Assembly: GCF_025144465.1 (NCBI RefSeq)
Contig: NZ_CP083559.1
Span: forward strand, 1-64,000
From: Leisingera sp. S132
Lineage (GTDB): Bacteria > Pseudomonadota > Alphaproteobacteria > Rhodobacterales > Rhodobacteraceae
DNA length: 64,000 nucleotides
Reading direction: 5' to 3'
The first letter of the stretch is position 1. Each line of letters begins with the position of its first letter. This document shows, one piece after another, positions 17,739-26,962 of this stretch. Under the pieces are notes generated by a model. The model saw nothing but the letters and a program-made list of their open reading frames with translations. It was not told the DNA's origin and made no database searches. A program made the position numbers and the translations under genes.

Positions 17739-19118
17739 TCAATCCGCCAGCGCGTTCACCGGCGCGGTGATCAGCGACGGGGTGATCTGGTCGATGGTGC
17801 GGCCCCAGCGGGTCACCGGGTTTTCCGCCACAAACACGATGTCATCGGGGCGCAGCTCGAAACGGGCCGCCAGCGGCAGATGCGCGGCATTGCGCACATC
17901 CAGGTGCCAGGCGGTCACCGCGCCGAATTCGCGGATGTCCTGTGAGGCGCGCAGCACATAGACCTCTGATGCGTCGCCGGTCTCCTTGGCGATGCCGCCG
18001 CCGGTGTCGAACAGCGCATCCGCCAGCGTTGCCTTGCGCCCGAACGGCAGCGTGTAGCGGCCCTGGGTGCGGACCTCGCCGCTGAGATAGACGTAATCCC
18101 GCTCCACCGCGTCCAGTTCCACCGCCTGGGTGAAATTCCCGCGGCGCTCTTCCAGGTCGGCGCGGCGCAGGTTGAGCGCAGCCGTCAGCTCTTCAACAGC
18201 GGCGCGGCGGCCGCTAATCGTGGTCTGCTGCAGCTGGATCTGCTGGGCAAAATAACGTTCGGCGCGATCGAGGTCGTAATCGGTATCCACAAACACCGAG
18301 TCATCCGCCAGCAGGGTCAGGCGCTGCAGCGCGGAGCGGGCATAGAGATCCTCCAGCGGGATCTGGTACATGGCGCCATCGCGGTAGATCCGCACCGAGC
18401 TGGTGTCGATATCCGCCACCGAGACCGATCCCGCTGCCGCCAGCGCCTCGCCCAGGGTGAGCGGCGTCAGGGTGATCGGGTAGACGCCGGGCGTGCCGAC
18501 GGCACCGCCCACCGACACCCGGCGGGAATTGAACTCCGACACCTCCAGGCTGAAGGTCGGGTCGATCTGGCTTTCCACCAGCCGCTGGAACAGCAGCGCC
18601 TCGGCCTCATCCACGGTGAGCCCCTCAATGCGCACCCGCCCCACATCCGGGATATTGATCGCGCCGTCATCCTGCACGGTATAGCCGTTGCGGCTGTTCT
18701 GCGCCGCCAGCAGGCCCGAAAGTTCGGCAACCGTGCCCTGCGTCGAGGGGGTGGACAGCGTCACCACATCGCCGGTGCCGATGGTATAGGGGCCGGGGTC
18801 AACGCTGGGCGGCGGGTCCAGCCGCAGCCCCTGGCGGCTGCCGTCCTGGGAGGACGGCGCATCAGGCAGCGCGCCCAGGCCGCGCGGGCTGGCGCCGGCC
18901 CCGGAGCCCGCAGAGATCCCGAAGACCGCCGGCAGGGTCTTCGGCTGATAGGCGGCGCGGTTGGCAACCAGCACCGTCTCCGGCGTCATTGCCACCACCC
19001 GGACCTTGCCGGCCTCCGACACCCCGGCCTTGACGGCAGGGCTGCGGTAGATGGCCGAGCAGCCGGAGGCCAGTCCGGCCAGGGCCAGGGCGCTGAGGGC
19101 AAGGGAAATGCGGCGCAC
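17739..19118 (-). CDS. Wza-like polysaccharide export lipoprotein (SLBB domain)
   Basis: 459-aa outer-membrane polysaccharide export protein. I chose the GTG at 19118 because GGAGG lies 7 bases upstream; an ATG 12 codons earlier has no ribosome site. From that start the lipoprotein signal ends LASGC (Cys20). A Poly_export domain begins around PYTIGTGDVVTLSTP, followed by SLBB-type soluble ligand-binding segments (VSVGGAVGTPGVYPI and VYLSGEVRTQGRYTL). A coiled-coil insert (QIQLQQTTISGRRAAVEEL and following residues) separates them. A Wza-like protein usually forms the outer-membrane channel fed by a Wzc-type co-polymerase, and one is encoded at 22603. The stop lies 46 bases before the GT4 gene and the start overlaps the region preceding the YjbF-type gene. 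Confidence 0.88.
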   Translation of the reverse strand: MRRISLALSALALAGLASGCSAIYRSPAVKAGVSEAGKVRVVAMTPETVLVANRAAYQPKTLPAVFGISAGSGAGASPRGLGALPDAPSSQDGSRQGLRLDPPPSVDPGPYTIGTGDVVTLSTPSTQGTVAELSGLLAAQNSRNGYTVQDDGAINIPDVGRVRIEGLTVDEAEALLFQRLVESQIDPTFSLEVSEFNSRRVSVGGAVGTPGVYPITLTPLTLGEALAAAGSVSVADIDTSSVRIYRDGAMYQIPLEDLYARSALQRLTLLADDSVFVDTDYDLDRAERYFAQQIQLQQTTISGRRAAVEELTAALNLRRADLEERRGNFTQAVELDAVERDYVYLSGEVRTQGRYTLPFGRKATLADALFDTGGGIAKETGDASEVYVLRASQDIREFGAVTAWHLDVRNAAHLPLAARFELRPDDIVFVAENPVTRWGRTIDQITPSLITAPVNALAD

Positions 19119-19143
19119 GATGCGTCCTCCAATCAACTTACAT

Positions 19144-19794
19144 TCAATTCTCATCCGGCACCCTTTTCATGAAAAGGTTGCCCAGGAAGCTGCCGGTCCA
19201 CTGCGAAGACTGCAGCACTGCCCCCTGCCGTATCCAATAGGTATTTGTGAAGCTTTCCGCCAGCCCGTGGCAGCGCTCCTCCAGCTTCTGCACTGGAACC
19301 GGCACGCCGCGCAGGAAGATGCTGTCCGCCCCCAGGCGCGTGATGCCGCATCTGTAGGCATGCAGCCCGATCTGGTCGTTGCCGTTGAGGAAGCTGTGAA
19401 ACCGCTCCGCGGTGCCCTCCCGGGCGGCCAGCACCAGATCCGCGCTCTGGCGCACATCCGACGCCGCCAGGCCGGAGCCGAACCCCTTGGCCGACGTCAG
19501 GAAGCCCTGCTCCAGGGTGATGGTGGCGCCATCGGCGGTGAGCCAGGTCTGCACCCCCGCACGTTCGGTTTCCAAGAGCATGACACCGCTCAGGCCGCGG
19601 GTCGGAAACCCCACCTCCAGCCGCGGCGGGATCGGCCGGACAGAGGCCAGCGCCGAGGCGCGCGGATGGAACCGGGGCGCATCGGGCTGCAGCGCGCCGC
19701 GCAGCAGGTCGAGATCGTCTTTTGCCTCGCCGCAGGACAGCAGCAGCAGGGCGGACAGCAGCAGGGCGGACAGCGCAGGCCACAGGCGTTTCAT
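19144..19794 (-). CDS. yjbF: YjbF/GfcB-type lipoprotein (copy 2)
   Basis: 216-aa predicted lipoprotein, signal ending LLLLSC with Cys21 as the acylation site. Conserved-looking segments include the GVQTWLTADGATITLEQGFL strand pair and GFGSGL, matching the fold pattern of copy 1 (7206-7895) despite low identity. Two further cysteines (RCG, ERCHG) could form a disulfide. Its start overlaps the stop of the second YjbH (ATGA-type overlap) and the Wza-like gene follows, so YjbH-YjbF-Wza-GT4 form one leftward operon. Confidence 0.78.
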   Translation of the reverse strand: MKRLWPALSALLLSALLLLSCGEAKDDLDLLRGALQPDAPRFHPRASALASVRPIPPRLEVGFPTRGLSGVMLLETERAGVQTWLTADGATITLEQGFLTSAKGFGSGLAASDVRQSADLVLAAREGTAERFHSFLNGNDQIGLHAYRCGITRLGADSIFLRGVPVPVQKLEERCHGLAESFTNTYWIRQGAVLQSSQWTGSFLGNLFMKRVPDEN

Positions 19795-21908
19795 CGCATG
19801 AACCTCCCCCAGCCCTTGACCAGCTGCTGCGCGCGCGCCTCGCGGGTGACCCCGTAAAGCCGGTTGCGCACGTTGAGCCGGGCGCCGCCATCGCGCAGCA
19901 CCGGGCGGATCACCTGGGCCAGCCGGTCGCGCGACGGGCGGCCGGTCAGCCAGGACACCGGGATCTCCAGCCGGATCCCCTTGTCAAAGGAGCCTTCGCC
20001 GAAGTCATCGAAGCTCACCGTGGTCAGGGTGAAAAAGGCACCGACCTTGAAACCATTGGCAAATTCCCGGTCCAGCGTGAGCGTGGCGCCGTAATCGCCG
20101 GCCAGGTAACGGCCTGCGTCCACCTGGGCGTGATACTCTCCCGGCAGGTCGTAATAGGCCGAGACATGGCCGGTGGCCGTTGCGTAATCCTGGAAACCGA
20201 ACAGCACGTCGAAATCGCGCTGGCGCACATAGTTCAGCTCTGCCCCCAGGGCCAGGCGGCTGTTGGCCGGGAACCACAGGATCTCCCCCGACAGCCCGCC
20301 ATACATGGTTTCCAGATAGCCCAGCGTGGCGCGGGCATAGAGATTTTCGCCGGGCCGCCAGATATATTCCGCGGTCAGATGCTCGATGCGCAGATCGGAC
20401 TGCTGCGCATAAAGCCCCCAGTCGGAACGCACCCGCTGGATCACCGAGTTGGACCGGCGCTGGCTGTCGTCCAGGTTGCCGGCCGCGGGCTGGCGCAGCC
20501 CCGCGGACAGGCTCAGCCCCGGCGACAGCGTGTAATCCAGCCCCAGCTGGGCGCCGATCTCATAGCGGAAGGGGGCATCCGGGTCGAAGAAGGACGCCTG
20601 CAGATAGGGACCGAAGCGGTAGCTGAAATGCGGATAGGCATCCCTTGTGAAGCCGCCCTTGACCAGGGAGATGCTGTCGGAGACTTCGGCGCGGGCAAAG
20701 CTGCGCCAGGCGCCGTCCAGGTCATGCTCCAGCTCATAAAGATCATTGCGGGCAATCCGCACGGAGCTGAGCGGCACCCCGCCTGCCATCAGCGCAATGT
20801 CAAAGCCCTGCACCTGGGCCGGCTGGGTGTTGGCCAGCACCCGGGCGGTGCGGCCGATGGCCTGGGCGGCCTGGCCGTAGCGGCTGTTTTCCACCCCGAT
20901 GCGCAGGCTGTCCCCATCGGTTTCCAGATAGACCAGCCGCAGCCCCTCCTGCTGCAGCTTTTGCGCCAGAACCTGCTGGCGGCGGGCCGGGGCGGCGGGA
21001 TCGTCCGGCAGGTTCCAGCTGGCCAGCGCCACCCGGCCGGCCGGCAGCAAGGGCGGCGCCGCCGCCCCCTGCCCGCCCGGCGCCACGCTCTGGCGCGGGT
21101 CGATGAAATAGCTGTAGCTGAGCCCGAACGTGGTGCCGTACATGTAGGAGGCGGTCAGCTGGGTGCCGTTTTCGAACCGGTACCGGGCGCCGAAATTGAA
21201 CGGGCTTGCGGCCTCGAAACCGATCCGGTCCCGTTCCTGGGAATACAGGTCCGGCGAATATTCCGCGAGCAGGGTCAGCTGGTCGTTCCAGGCCCAGCTG
21301 ACACCGCCGAACAGCGCCGCATCGCCGCGGAACCAATTGCCGAAATCAAGCTGGCCGGTGGTCGAAATGCCGCCTGCGCTGGCATCCGGACGGGTTTTGA
21401 AGCGGTCCGACAGCCCCCCCAGCGGGTTTGAGAAACTGCCCCGCCCCGCCATCCTGCCCCAGCCGATGCCGCCGGAGAGTTTCAGCCGCTCCCGGAAAGT
21501 CTTGGTGGCGGCCAGGTATTCCGAGGCGTAAATCCCGGTGCCGCCGAAGTCGCGCAGCCCCAGGGCCAGGGCCGGGGCGGTGCGGCTTTCCTCGCGCAGC
21601 AGGAAGTGGAGATCGAAACTGCGGTCGAAACGGTCGCCGATCTGCCCGTCGAACCCCTCGATCACCGCGTAGCGGAAACTGCCATGCACCCAGGGCAGCA
21701 TCTGGAAGGTCATGGTGGCCCGCAGGGTCCGGTCCAGCATCCCGCTGGTAAAGGCCAGGGTGCCGTCGGGATACATCTCGGCCGACGGCGTTTCGATCAG
21801 CCCCGGTGTGCCGTAGTTCGAGGTGGTCTGCGCCTTCACGGCTGCGGGGGCCGTCAGCACCAGCGCTGCCAGCAGCAAATGCCGCCCCTGAAGTATCCGT
21901 TGTCTCAT
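19791..21908 (-). CDS. yjbH: YjbH-family outer-membrane protein (copy 2)
   Basis: 705-aa YjbH-type outer-membrane protein with a signal peptide ending VKA-QTT. Hallmarks are NYGTPGLIETPSAEMYPDGT near the N-terminus and FDDFGEGSFDKGIRLEIPVSW near the C-terminus, the same two blocks as copy 1. The middle contains the same helix-like interruption (about residues 300-400). First gene of the leftward operon yjbH-yjbF-wza-like-GT4. A small secreted protein gene reads away divergently from the same upstream region, mirroring the small partner of copy 1. The pairing with a Wza-like lipoprotein suggests this copy serves the Wzx/Wzy polymer. Confidence 0.88.
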   Translation of the reverse strand: MRQRILQGRHLLLAALVLTAPAAVKAQTTSNYGTPGLIETPSAEMYPDGTLAFTSGMLDRTLRATMTFQMLPWVHGSFRYAVIEGFDGQIGDRFDRSFDLHFLLREESRTAPALALGLRDFGGTGIYASEYLAATKTFRERLKLSGGIGWGRMAGRGSFSNPLGGLSDRFKTRPDASAGGISTTGQLDFGNWFRGDAALFGGVSWAWNDQLTLLAEYSPDLYSQERDRIGFEAASPFNFGARYRFENGTQLTASYMYGTTFGLSYSYFIDPRQSVAPGGQGAAAPPLLPAGRVALASWNLPDDPAAPARRQQVLAQKLQQEGLRLVYLETDGDSLRIGVENSRYGQAAQAIGRTARVLANTQPAQVQGFDIALMAGGVPLSSVRIARNDLYELEHDLDGAWRSFARAEVSDSISLVKGGFTRDAYPHFSYRFGPYLQASFFDPDAPFRYEIGAQLGLDYTLSPGLSLSAGLRQPAAGNLDDSQRRSNSVIQRVRSDWGLYAQQSDLRIEHLTAEYIWRPGENLYARATLGYLETMYGGLSGEILWFPANSRLALGAELNYVRQRDFDVLFGFQDYATATGHVSAYYDLPGEYHAQVDAGRYLAGDYGATLTLDREFANGFKVGAFFTLTTVSFDDFGEGSFDKGIRLEIPVSWLTGRPSRDRLAQVIRPVLRDGGARLNVRNRLYGVTREARAQQLVKGWGRFMR

Positions 21909-22230
21909 AACACTTTTAAAATCACTTGCCCCGGTGTTCCCTTATCCGTTTTCCGGCAGGCTGTCCCGGGGCCAGGCGAAAAGGCCTGAAATGTCTCTTT
22001 TCTGTGGCGAATCTGCCTGTCTCTTTCCCTGTTTGGCGCGGCAGCGCAACCCTTGCCTGCGCGAAAAGGCCGCTGGCGCGGCGGCGGCCGCTCCCGGCCG
22101 CTGCCCGGGTCCGGCACCGCAGCGGAAAATGCTGTTTTTTGGCACAGCGCGGCAACTTTGCGGCGCTGCCGCATTCTCAGGAGCAGCCGGGCATGATAGC
22201 TTGGCCGCGAATAGGTTTAGGAGATTGACG
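21909..22230. other. Divergent promoter region between yjbH copy 2 and the small secreted protein
   Basis: 322 bases between divergent starts. It has an AT-richer edge near 21905-21930 (leftward promoter side) and a TTTAGGAGA ribosome site at the right end. No regulator site could be assigned; the middle is very GC-rich and holds no supported gene. Confidence 0.4.
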
Positions 22231-22518
22231 ATGATCCGGATTACCCTTCTGGCACTGGCCCTGTCTGCAACCGGCGTTGCCGCCCAGACGGCCAGCCAGG
22301 ACAACTGTGAAGAAAACCAGACCAATGATGACGACAGCTGCATCGGCGCTGTGGTGGACGCCGGCGAAGCCGCCGCCGCAGCGGAAGCGGAAGGCGTCAC
22401 CGGCTTTGTGCCGCTGATTGCCCCCGCCCTGGGCGCCGCCGCGGCTGCGGCCGGCCTTGCGGCCGCCGCGGGCGGCGGCTCGACCCCCTCCACCACCAGC
22501 ACCGTCAGCACCAACTGA
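22231..22518 (+). CDS. Small secreted Ala-rich YjbE-like protein (module 2)
   Basis: 95-aa protein with signal peptide ending VAA-QTA. A short acidic segment with two cysteines follows (DNCEENQTNDDDSCIG), then an Ala-rich hydrophobic helix with VPLIAPALGAAAAAAGLAAA, and a Ser/Thr tail ending in TSTVSTN. The ATG at 22231 is preceded by TAGGAGA; longer readings upstream lack support. Architecture (signal, hydrophobic Ala/Gly helix, Thr-rich tail) parallels the 87-aa protein at 8082, and each lies beside a yjbF/yjbH pair. It is likely the YjbE-type component; function unknown. Confidence 0.68.
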   Translation: MIRITLLALALSATGVAAQTASQDNCEENQTNDDDSCIGAVVDAGEAAAAAEAEGVTGFVPLIAPALGAAAAAAGLAAAAGGGSTPSTTSTVSTN

Positions 22519-22545
22519 TCCGGTCCCGGCCCCGGCTCACAAGAC

Positions 22546-22570
22546 CGGCGCGCCCCTTGGGGGCGCGCCG
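22546..22570. terminator. Strong hairpin between convergent genes
   Basis: Eleven-base-pair GC stem (CGGCGCGCCCC / GGGGCGCGCCG) with a 3-base loop, 28 bases after the small protein's stop and 33 bases from the end of the kinase gene on the other strand. There is no T-run on either side, so it is only a possible bidirectional terminator. Confidence 0.45.
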
Positions 22571-22602
22571 TGTCTGCAAGGCAGGCCCCCGGGGCTGCCG
22601 CC

Positions 22603-24747
22603 TCAGCTGACGTAGTATTTCGAGCCGTAATCACCGTAGCTGTAGCCGTACTGCTTCATCCTTCGGGTGTTGATCTGGCCCAGGATCATCCCGGTCAGGC
22701 GCTGGTTGTCGGTGTGGAACAGCCGCAGGGTTTCCTCCACGTCCTGCCCGGCGGTGTCATCCCATTTCACCGCCAGCAGCACCGCATCCGCATTGCGCGC
22801 GATCAGCCGGGCGTCGGACACGATCAGCACCGGCGGCGTGTCGATCAGAATGATGTCATAGCGTTGCCGCATCTCCTGCAGGAAGTCCCTGAACCGCCCC
22901 GAGGCAAACAGGTCAGCTGCATTGGCCGAGGTTTTTTCCCCCGCCAGGATGTCGCAGCCCAAAAGCGGGTCCTGGAAAATCGCCGCTTCGGCCGGGGCAT
23001 CGCCTGCCAGCACCGAGACAATGCCCTGCGGCGGCACATTGCTGAGCTGCGCGGTCAGGGTCCGGCGCCGGATGTCGCCTTCGACCAGCAGCACCTTCTT
23101 GCCGATGCCGGTGAAGTTCTGCGCCAGCGCCAGCGCGTTGGTGGTCTTGCCTTCGCCGGGCAGCGAGGAGGTCATCACCACCACCTGCGGCGGCTGGTCC
23201 ACATTGGACAGCATCAGCGAGGTGCGCAGGTTGCGCACCGCCTCCGCGGTCGCGGAAGAGGGTTTCTCGGCCAGGTATTCCAGCACCTTGCGGCGGCCTG
23301 ATGCCGGGAACACCGGGATCTGCCCCAGCACGCTGTAGCCGGTCTTGCGCTCCAGCTCCTTGGCCGAGCGGTAGCCCTTGCGCCGCGCCTCCAGCAGCAG
23401 CACCGCACCCGCCCCCAGCATCAGCCCCAGGATGCCGCTCATCGCCAGGATCAGCGACTTGCGCGGGGCAGAGGGGAACAGCGGGATCACCGCCCGCGAC
23501 AGCAGGCGGCTGTCGGCCTTCTGGATGCCCTCCTGCGCCGAGGTCTCCTTGAGGCGGGTCAGGAAATACTCATAGAGCAGCCGCACCGCTTCCGCTTCGC
23601 GGCTGAGCTGCTGCAGGGTGATCAGGTCTTCGCCCTGCCGGGCCAGCTGGCTGGAGAGCTCCGCCTCCGACTGCACCAGCGTCTGCAGCTGCTGGCCCGC
23701 GCGGCGGGCATCCAGCGCGGCCCGCGCCAGCAGCCGCTGGAACGCGGTGTCAAAAGCGTCTCCGCCGGCAGCGGTATCCGCCTGCGCCAGCAGCCGCTGC
23801 AGCTGCCGGTTCTGGCTGATTTCCGCCTGCGCCGCACGGGTCTCTGCGCCGCGCAGCCCGTCATAACGCGCCTGCGCCGTCTCCGCGGCGGATCTTGCCA
23901 GGGAAATGCGCTCGCGCAGGTCCTTCAGCTGCACCTCCTGCGCCTGCAGCGCCTCTGCTGAGATCAGCGCGGTGCCGGCATTGAATTCACTGGCCCTGGC
24001 CTCCGCGGTTTCCAGCTCCGCCTTCAGCTCGGCCACCCGGCCGGTCAGCCAGGTTGTCGCCTGTTCAGTGGCCTCGAATTTCACCTCGATCTGGTTGAGG
24101 ATGTAGAGATCGACGATGGTATCGGCGATCAGCGCCGATTTGAGGGCGGATTCGGTCTCCACGGCCACCTGGAACACCAGCGTGCTGGGAACGTTGCGCA
24201 CCGACACCTTGTCCAGCAGGGTGGAGACCACACTGTCCCGGATCAGCTGTTCGGCCAGCTCCGGGGGCATCGGTGCCGCCGGGCGCTGCAGGCCCAGCAG
24301 CGATTTGATCCCCGATTTCACCGCCCGGACCAGCCCCCCCAGGGCGGAAGGCTCCACCAGCGCCCCGTTGAACTCCGGATCCTCCATCAGGGCGAGCTTA
24401 TCGGCAACCTTGGTCATCAGCCCGCGGGATTGCAGCACCTCCAGCTCGGAGTTGACCTCGGCATAGTCGCCCGACAAACCGCTGACGACGCTTTGCAGGT
24501 CCACCACGCTTTGCTGCTTGGTCTCCAGCATCACCACGGCGCTGGAGGTATAAAGCGGCACCGCGGCAACATAGGCATAAATGCCGCCTATGAATATGGC
24601 GGCCAGAGTGGCCAGAGCCATGATCCACTTGCCGCGCCACAGGGTGGCAAACAGAGCCCCAAGATCAATGACATCCTCTTCCGGCGCTTCCGCAGCAGCC
24701 TGGCGCGGCACCGGAAAGGATGTCTCGTTCAAAGGCGATTGTTTCAT
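22603..24747 (-). CDS. Wzc/ExoP-type chain-length determinant and tyrosine autokinase
   Basis: About 714 aa from the ATG at 24747; an ATG four codons earlier (24759) is also possible. The N-terminal Wzz domain has a first helix at about residues 38-58 ([19 protein letters not shown]), a long periplasmic coiled coil, and a second helix near [22 protein letters not shown]. The cytoplasmic BY-kinase domain carries Walker [11 protein letters not shown], Walker A' [10 protein letters not shown] and Walker B IILIDTPP. The protein ends in a tyrosine-rich tail ([20 protein letters not shown], six tyrosines), the autophosphorylation cluster expected of Wzc. It controls polymerisation and export through the Wza-like channel. 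The sugar transferase gene lies upstream on the same strand. Confidence 0.92.
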   Translation of the reverse strand: MKQSPLNETSFPVPRQAAAEAPEEDVIDLGALFATLWRGKWIMALATLAAIFIGGIYAYVAAVPLYTSSAVVMLETKQQSVVDLQSVVSGLSGDYAEVNSELEVLQSRGLMTKVADKLALMEDPEFNGALVEPSALGGLVRAVKSGIKSLLGLQRPAAPMPPELAEQLIRDSVVSTLLDKVSVRNVPSTLVFQVAVETESALKSALIADTIVDLYILNQIEVKFEATEQATTWLTGRVAELKAELETAEARASEFNAGTALISAEALQAQEVQLKDLRERISLARSAAETAQARYDGLRGAETRAAQAEISQNRQLQRLLAQADTAAGGDAFDTAFQRLLARAALDARRAGQQLQTLVQSEAELSSQLARQGEDLITLQQLSREAEAVRLLYEYFLTRLKETSAQEGIQKADSRLLSRAVIPLFPSAPRKSLILAMSGILGLMLGAGAVLLLEARRKGYRSAKELERKTGYSVLGQIPVFPASGRRKVLEYLAEKPSSATAEAVRNLRTSLMLSNVDQPPQVVVMTSSLPGEGKTTNALALAQNFTGIGKKVLLVEGDIRRRTLTAQLSNVPPQGIVSVLAGDAPAEAAIFQDPLLGCDILAGEKTSANAADLFASGRFRDFLQEMRQRYDIILIDTPPVLIVSDARLIARNADAVLLAVKWDDTAGQDVEETLRLFHTDNQRLTGMILGQINTRRMKQYGYSYGDYGSKYYVS

Positions 24748-24840
24748 GAATACCCGCATACCATAATGATCAGAGCGTGCCGCAAGGGCGCGTTGCCCCC
24801 GCATACACGCGGCGGCTGCAAGAAGAAAGCGCGCCGCGGT

Positions 24841-25527
24841 TCAGCGGCCTGTTGCGCCCAGCACGGCGAGGCCGGTTCTGGCGATGATTTTGAGATCGGC
24901 CGGGAAGCTGCGGCGGCGGAGATAGGCGACGTCCAGCGCCACCCGTTCCTGATAGCTGACATCGTTGCGCCCCGAGACCTGCCACAATCCGGTGATGCCG
25001 GGCTTCTGGGCCAGATAGGCGCTGGCGCTGCTGCCGTATTTGGCCAGTTCCTTGGTGACGATGGGGCGCGGGCCGACAAAACTCATCTCGCCCTTCAGCA
25101 CATTCCAGATCTGCGGCAGCTCATCCAGGCTGGTCTTGCGCAGGACATGGCCCAGGCGGCTGATGCGCGGATCCTTGGCCAGCTTGTGATCGCGCTCCCA
25201 TTCGGCTGCGGCTGCGGGATCGGCGTCCAGATGCGCCTGCAGCCGGGCTTCGGCATCCGCCACCATGCTGCGCACCTTCCAGCACTTGAACGGCTTGCCG
25301 TCCCGCCCGACCCGGGTGTGGCCGAAAAAGCCGGGGCCGCCATCGCGGCGCACCAGCCCCCACAGCAACAGGATCACAGGCACCAGAACCGGCAGCAGCA
25401 GCAGCGCAAAACCGATATCGAAGAGCCGCTTTCCCGCCTTGGCGTAAAGACCGGCCGGGACCTGCACGGGCAGATGGTGATCAGCAGAGCCTTCTGCGGA
25501 ATACGCAGCCAGTGCAAAATCCTGCAT
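24841..25527 (-). CDS. Undecaprenyl-phosphate sugar phosphotransferase (ExoY/WbaP-type)
   Basis: 228-aa initiating phosphoglycosyltransferase (bacterial sugar transferase family). It has a single membrane helix ([23 protein letters not shown]) and the catalytic domain blocks [41 protein letters not shown] (with the catalytic Asp-Glu), MSFVGPRP and [13 protein letters not shown]. It transfers hexose-1-phosphate, likely galactose or glucose, to undecaprenyl phosphate and so starts the repeat unit. ATG 25527 is chosen; a TTG two codons earlier gives nearly the same protein. It is followed by the Wzc-like kinase on the same strand after 93 bases. Confidence 0.93.
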   Translation of the reverse strand: MQDFALAAYSAEGSADHHLPVQVPAGLYAKAGKRLFDIGFALLLLPVLVPVILLLWGLVRRDGGPGFFGHTRVGRDGKPFKCWKVRSMVADAEARLQAHLDADPAAAAEWERDHKLAKDPRISRLGHVLRKTSLDELPQIWNVLKGEMSFVGPRPIVTKELAKYGSSASAYLAQKPGITGLWQVSGRNDVSYQERVALDVAYLRRRSFPADLKIIARTGLAVLGATGR

Positions 25528-25650
25528 CGTCAAACACCCTGAATGTAAATTGATTCAACCAAAACCCACACGCAAAACGGTACGGGCAGGTTCTCAATAC
25601 ATCCAAATTGCAACAAATTTAAGTGGCAATTTCTATAGTTTTGAAATCCG

Positions 25651-25668
25651 GCGGCGGTATGCCGCCGC
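25651..25668 (-). terminator. Possible terminator hairpin after the VPEID-CTERM gene
   Basis: Seven-base-pair stem GCGGCGG / CCGCCGC with a 4-base loop, 20 bases beyond the stop of the VPEID gene on the minus strand, followed by an ATTTCAAAA stretch. Only a moderate terminator. Confidence 0.4.
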
Positions 25669-25687
25669 AGCCGGATCGCGGCAGCGG

Positions 25688-25954
25688 TCAAGCCCGGCTC
25701 CGGCGGTCCGCTTCCCAGGCCAGCACCAGCGCCGCGCCCACCGCCGCCAGCGCCAGCAGGCCGGCGCCCGCATCAATCTCCGGCACCCCATGCGGATTGC
25801 CGACGCCGTTGCCCCAGCCATTGCCGCCAGCGTTGCCATTGCCGCCACCGTTGCCAATGCCGTGCCCGTGGCCGTTGCCCATGGCAAACGCAGCTGTCAG
25901 GGTCATGCAGTGCACCGCACAGACGGCACCTGCAGCAGTCAGAAAGGTTTTCAT
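25688..25954 (-). CDS. VPEID-CTERM sorting-domain protein, Gly/Asn-rich
   Basis: 88-aa exported protein. A signal peptide (to about residue 24) is followed by a mature segment of only 30-odd residues made almost wholly of Gly, Asn and His (GNGHGHGIGNGGGNGNAGGN...). The C-terminal sorting signal follows: VPEID at residues 57-61, a hydrophobic helix (GLLALAAVGAALVLAW) and the basic tail EADRRSRA. This tripartite end is the VPEID-CTERM domain recognised by exosortase E, which is encoded 1.7 kb away. It probably ends as a very small, flexible, glycine-rich surface or matrix component. Composition of the mature part is low complexity, so its own function is unknown. Confidence 0.88.
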   Translation of the reverse strand: MKTFLTAAGAVCAVHCMTLTAAFAMGNGHGHGIGNGGGNGNAGGNGWGNGVGNPHGVPEIDAGAGLLALAAVGAALVLAWEADRRSRA

Positions 25955-26014
25955 TGCTCCGGCCTCACCAGATCGGGATATGTTTCCTTTTGAAGACCGT
26001 TAACACTTTTCCGA

Positions 26015-26028
26015 AAATTGCGCAATTT
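26015..26028. promoter_or_regulatory. Perfect palindrome upstream of the VPEID gene (operator-like)
   Basis: AAATTGCGCAATTT is a perfect 14-base palindrome located 61-74 bases upstream of the VPEID-CTERM start codon, in an AT-rich patch. Its position suits a regulator-binding site. No cognate regulator is identifiable. Confidence 0.35.
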
Positions 26029-26111
26029 CCGCCACCGGGCAGCCCCGGCCTTGGCGGCCATCTGTGTCCGGGCTGCACCGCCGCCCGCCTGCCGCCCCCT
26101 GGAATCAGACC

Positions 26112-26879
26112 CTAACTGCGCACCTGCAGGAACCGCGGCGCGCTGCCGTCCAGGCAGACCGCGGACAGCGCCCCGCCGGCATAGGCGCCGGTATCGATGG
26201 CAATCCGGCCCTGCGCCGCCGCGGGCGCCGCAACGATGGTGTGCCCGTGCACCACCCAGATCCCGTCCCGGCGCGGCCGGCGCAAAAACGCCGGATGCCC
26301 CCACAGCAGCACGTCCTGCGGCTGCGCCTCCGGGGCCGCGCCCGGATCCGCGCCGGCATGCGCCACCAGCACAGTGCCCGTCCGCAGCGAGGCCGGAAGC
26401 CCGGCCAGCCAGGCAATCAGCGCATCCCCCATCCGGCCGCGCAGGTCATCGCGGCAGCCGCGCAGCTCCTCCGCCGTCATCTGCGGCCGCACCCCGCGGA
26501 CCCCGAAGGACGCCAGCGTCTGCAGCCCGCCATTGCGGATCCAGCGCCCGCCCGCGCGGGCCGGATCCTCCAGGAACGCCAGCAGCATCGCCTCGTGATT
26601 GCCCATCAGGCAGGTCAGATCCGCCCGGCCGCTCAGATAGCGCAGCACCCCCGCGCTCTGCTCGCCCCGGTCGATATAGTCGCCCGCCAGCACGGTCCGG
26701 TGGCCCGGCGGCACCTTGGCCAGCATCGCCTCCAGCAGCTCCAGGCAGCCATGCACATCGCCGATCACGCACAGCGGCGCCCCCGGCGCCGGGTCGTCAA
26801 ACCGGGCCGCCGGCCAGAGACTGTTGAACAAGGATGACAGCACGGATGCCAGGCCTCCCGGCGGCCCCGGATGCAGCAA
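26112..26879 (-). CDS. PPP-family metallophosphatase (serine/threonine-type)
   Basis: 255-aa calcineurin-like phosphoesterase with all PPP-family metal motifs in order: GDVHG, GDYIDRG, GNHE, then VAHAG and VVHGHT. This set is typical of bacterial PrpA/PrpB-type protein phosphatases and diadenosine-tetraphosphatase relatives. Substrate is unknown; regulation of surface-polymer synthesis by dephosphorylation (possibly opposing the Wzc-like kinase) is only a guess from proximity. It lies between the VPEID substrate and exosortase E. The exact start is uncertain, since the first conserved residue is at about position 38. Confidence 0.82.
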   Translation of the reverse strand: MLHPGPPGGLASVLSSLFNSLWPAARFDDPAPGAPLCVIGDVHGCLELLEAMLAKVPPGHRTVLAGDYIDRGEQSAGVLRYLSGRADLTCLMGNHEAMLLAFLEDPARAGGRWIRNGGLQTLASFGVRGVRPQMTAEELRGCRDDLRGRMGDALIAWLAGLPASLRTGTVLVAHAGADPGAAPEAQPQDVLLWGHPAFLRRPRRDGIWVVHGHTIVAAPAAAQGRIAIDTGAYAGGALSAVCLDGSAPRFLQVRS

Positions 26880-26962
26880 AATCCCGGCGCAGGGCCGCGC
26901 GCCGGGGCAAGGACTGTCTCAGGGTGATAGCCCCCCGCCCGCTGCGGGGCAAGGCGGCCCGC

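Noticed and set aside
22140..22165. TGGCAC...TTGC resembling a sigma-54 promoter before the small secreted protein
   Set aside because: The two parts are 12 bases apart, whereas about 5 are required.
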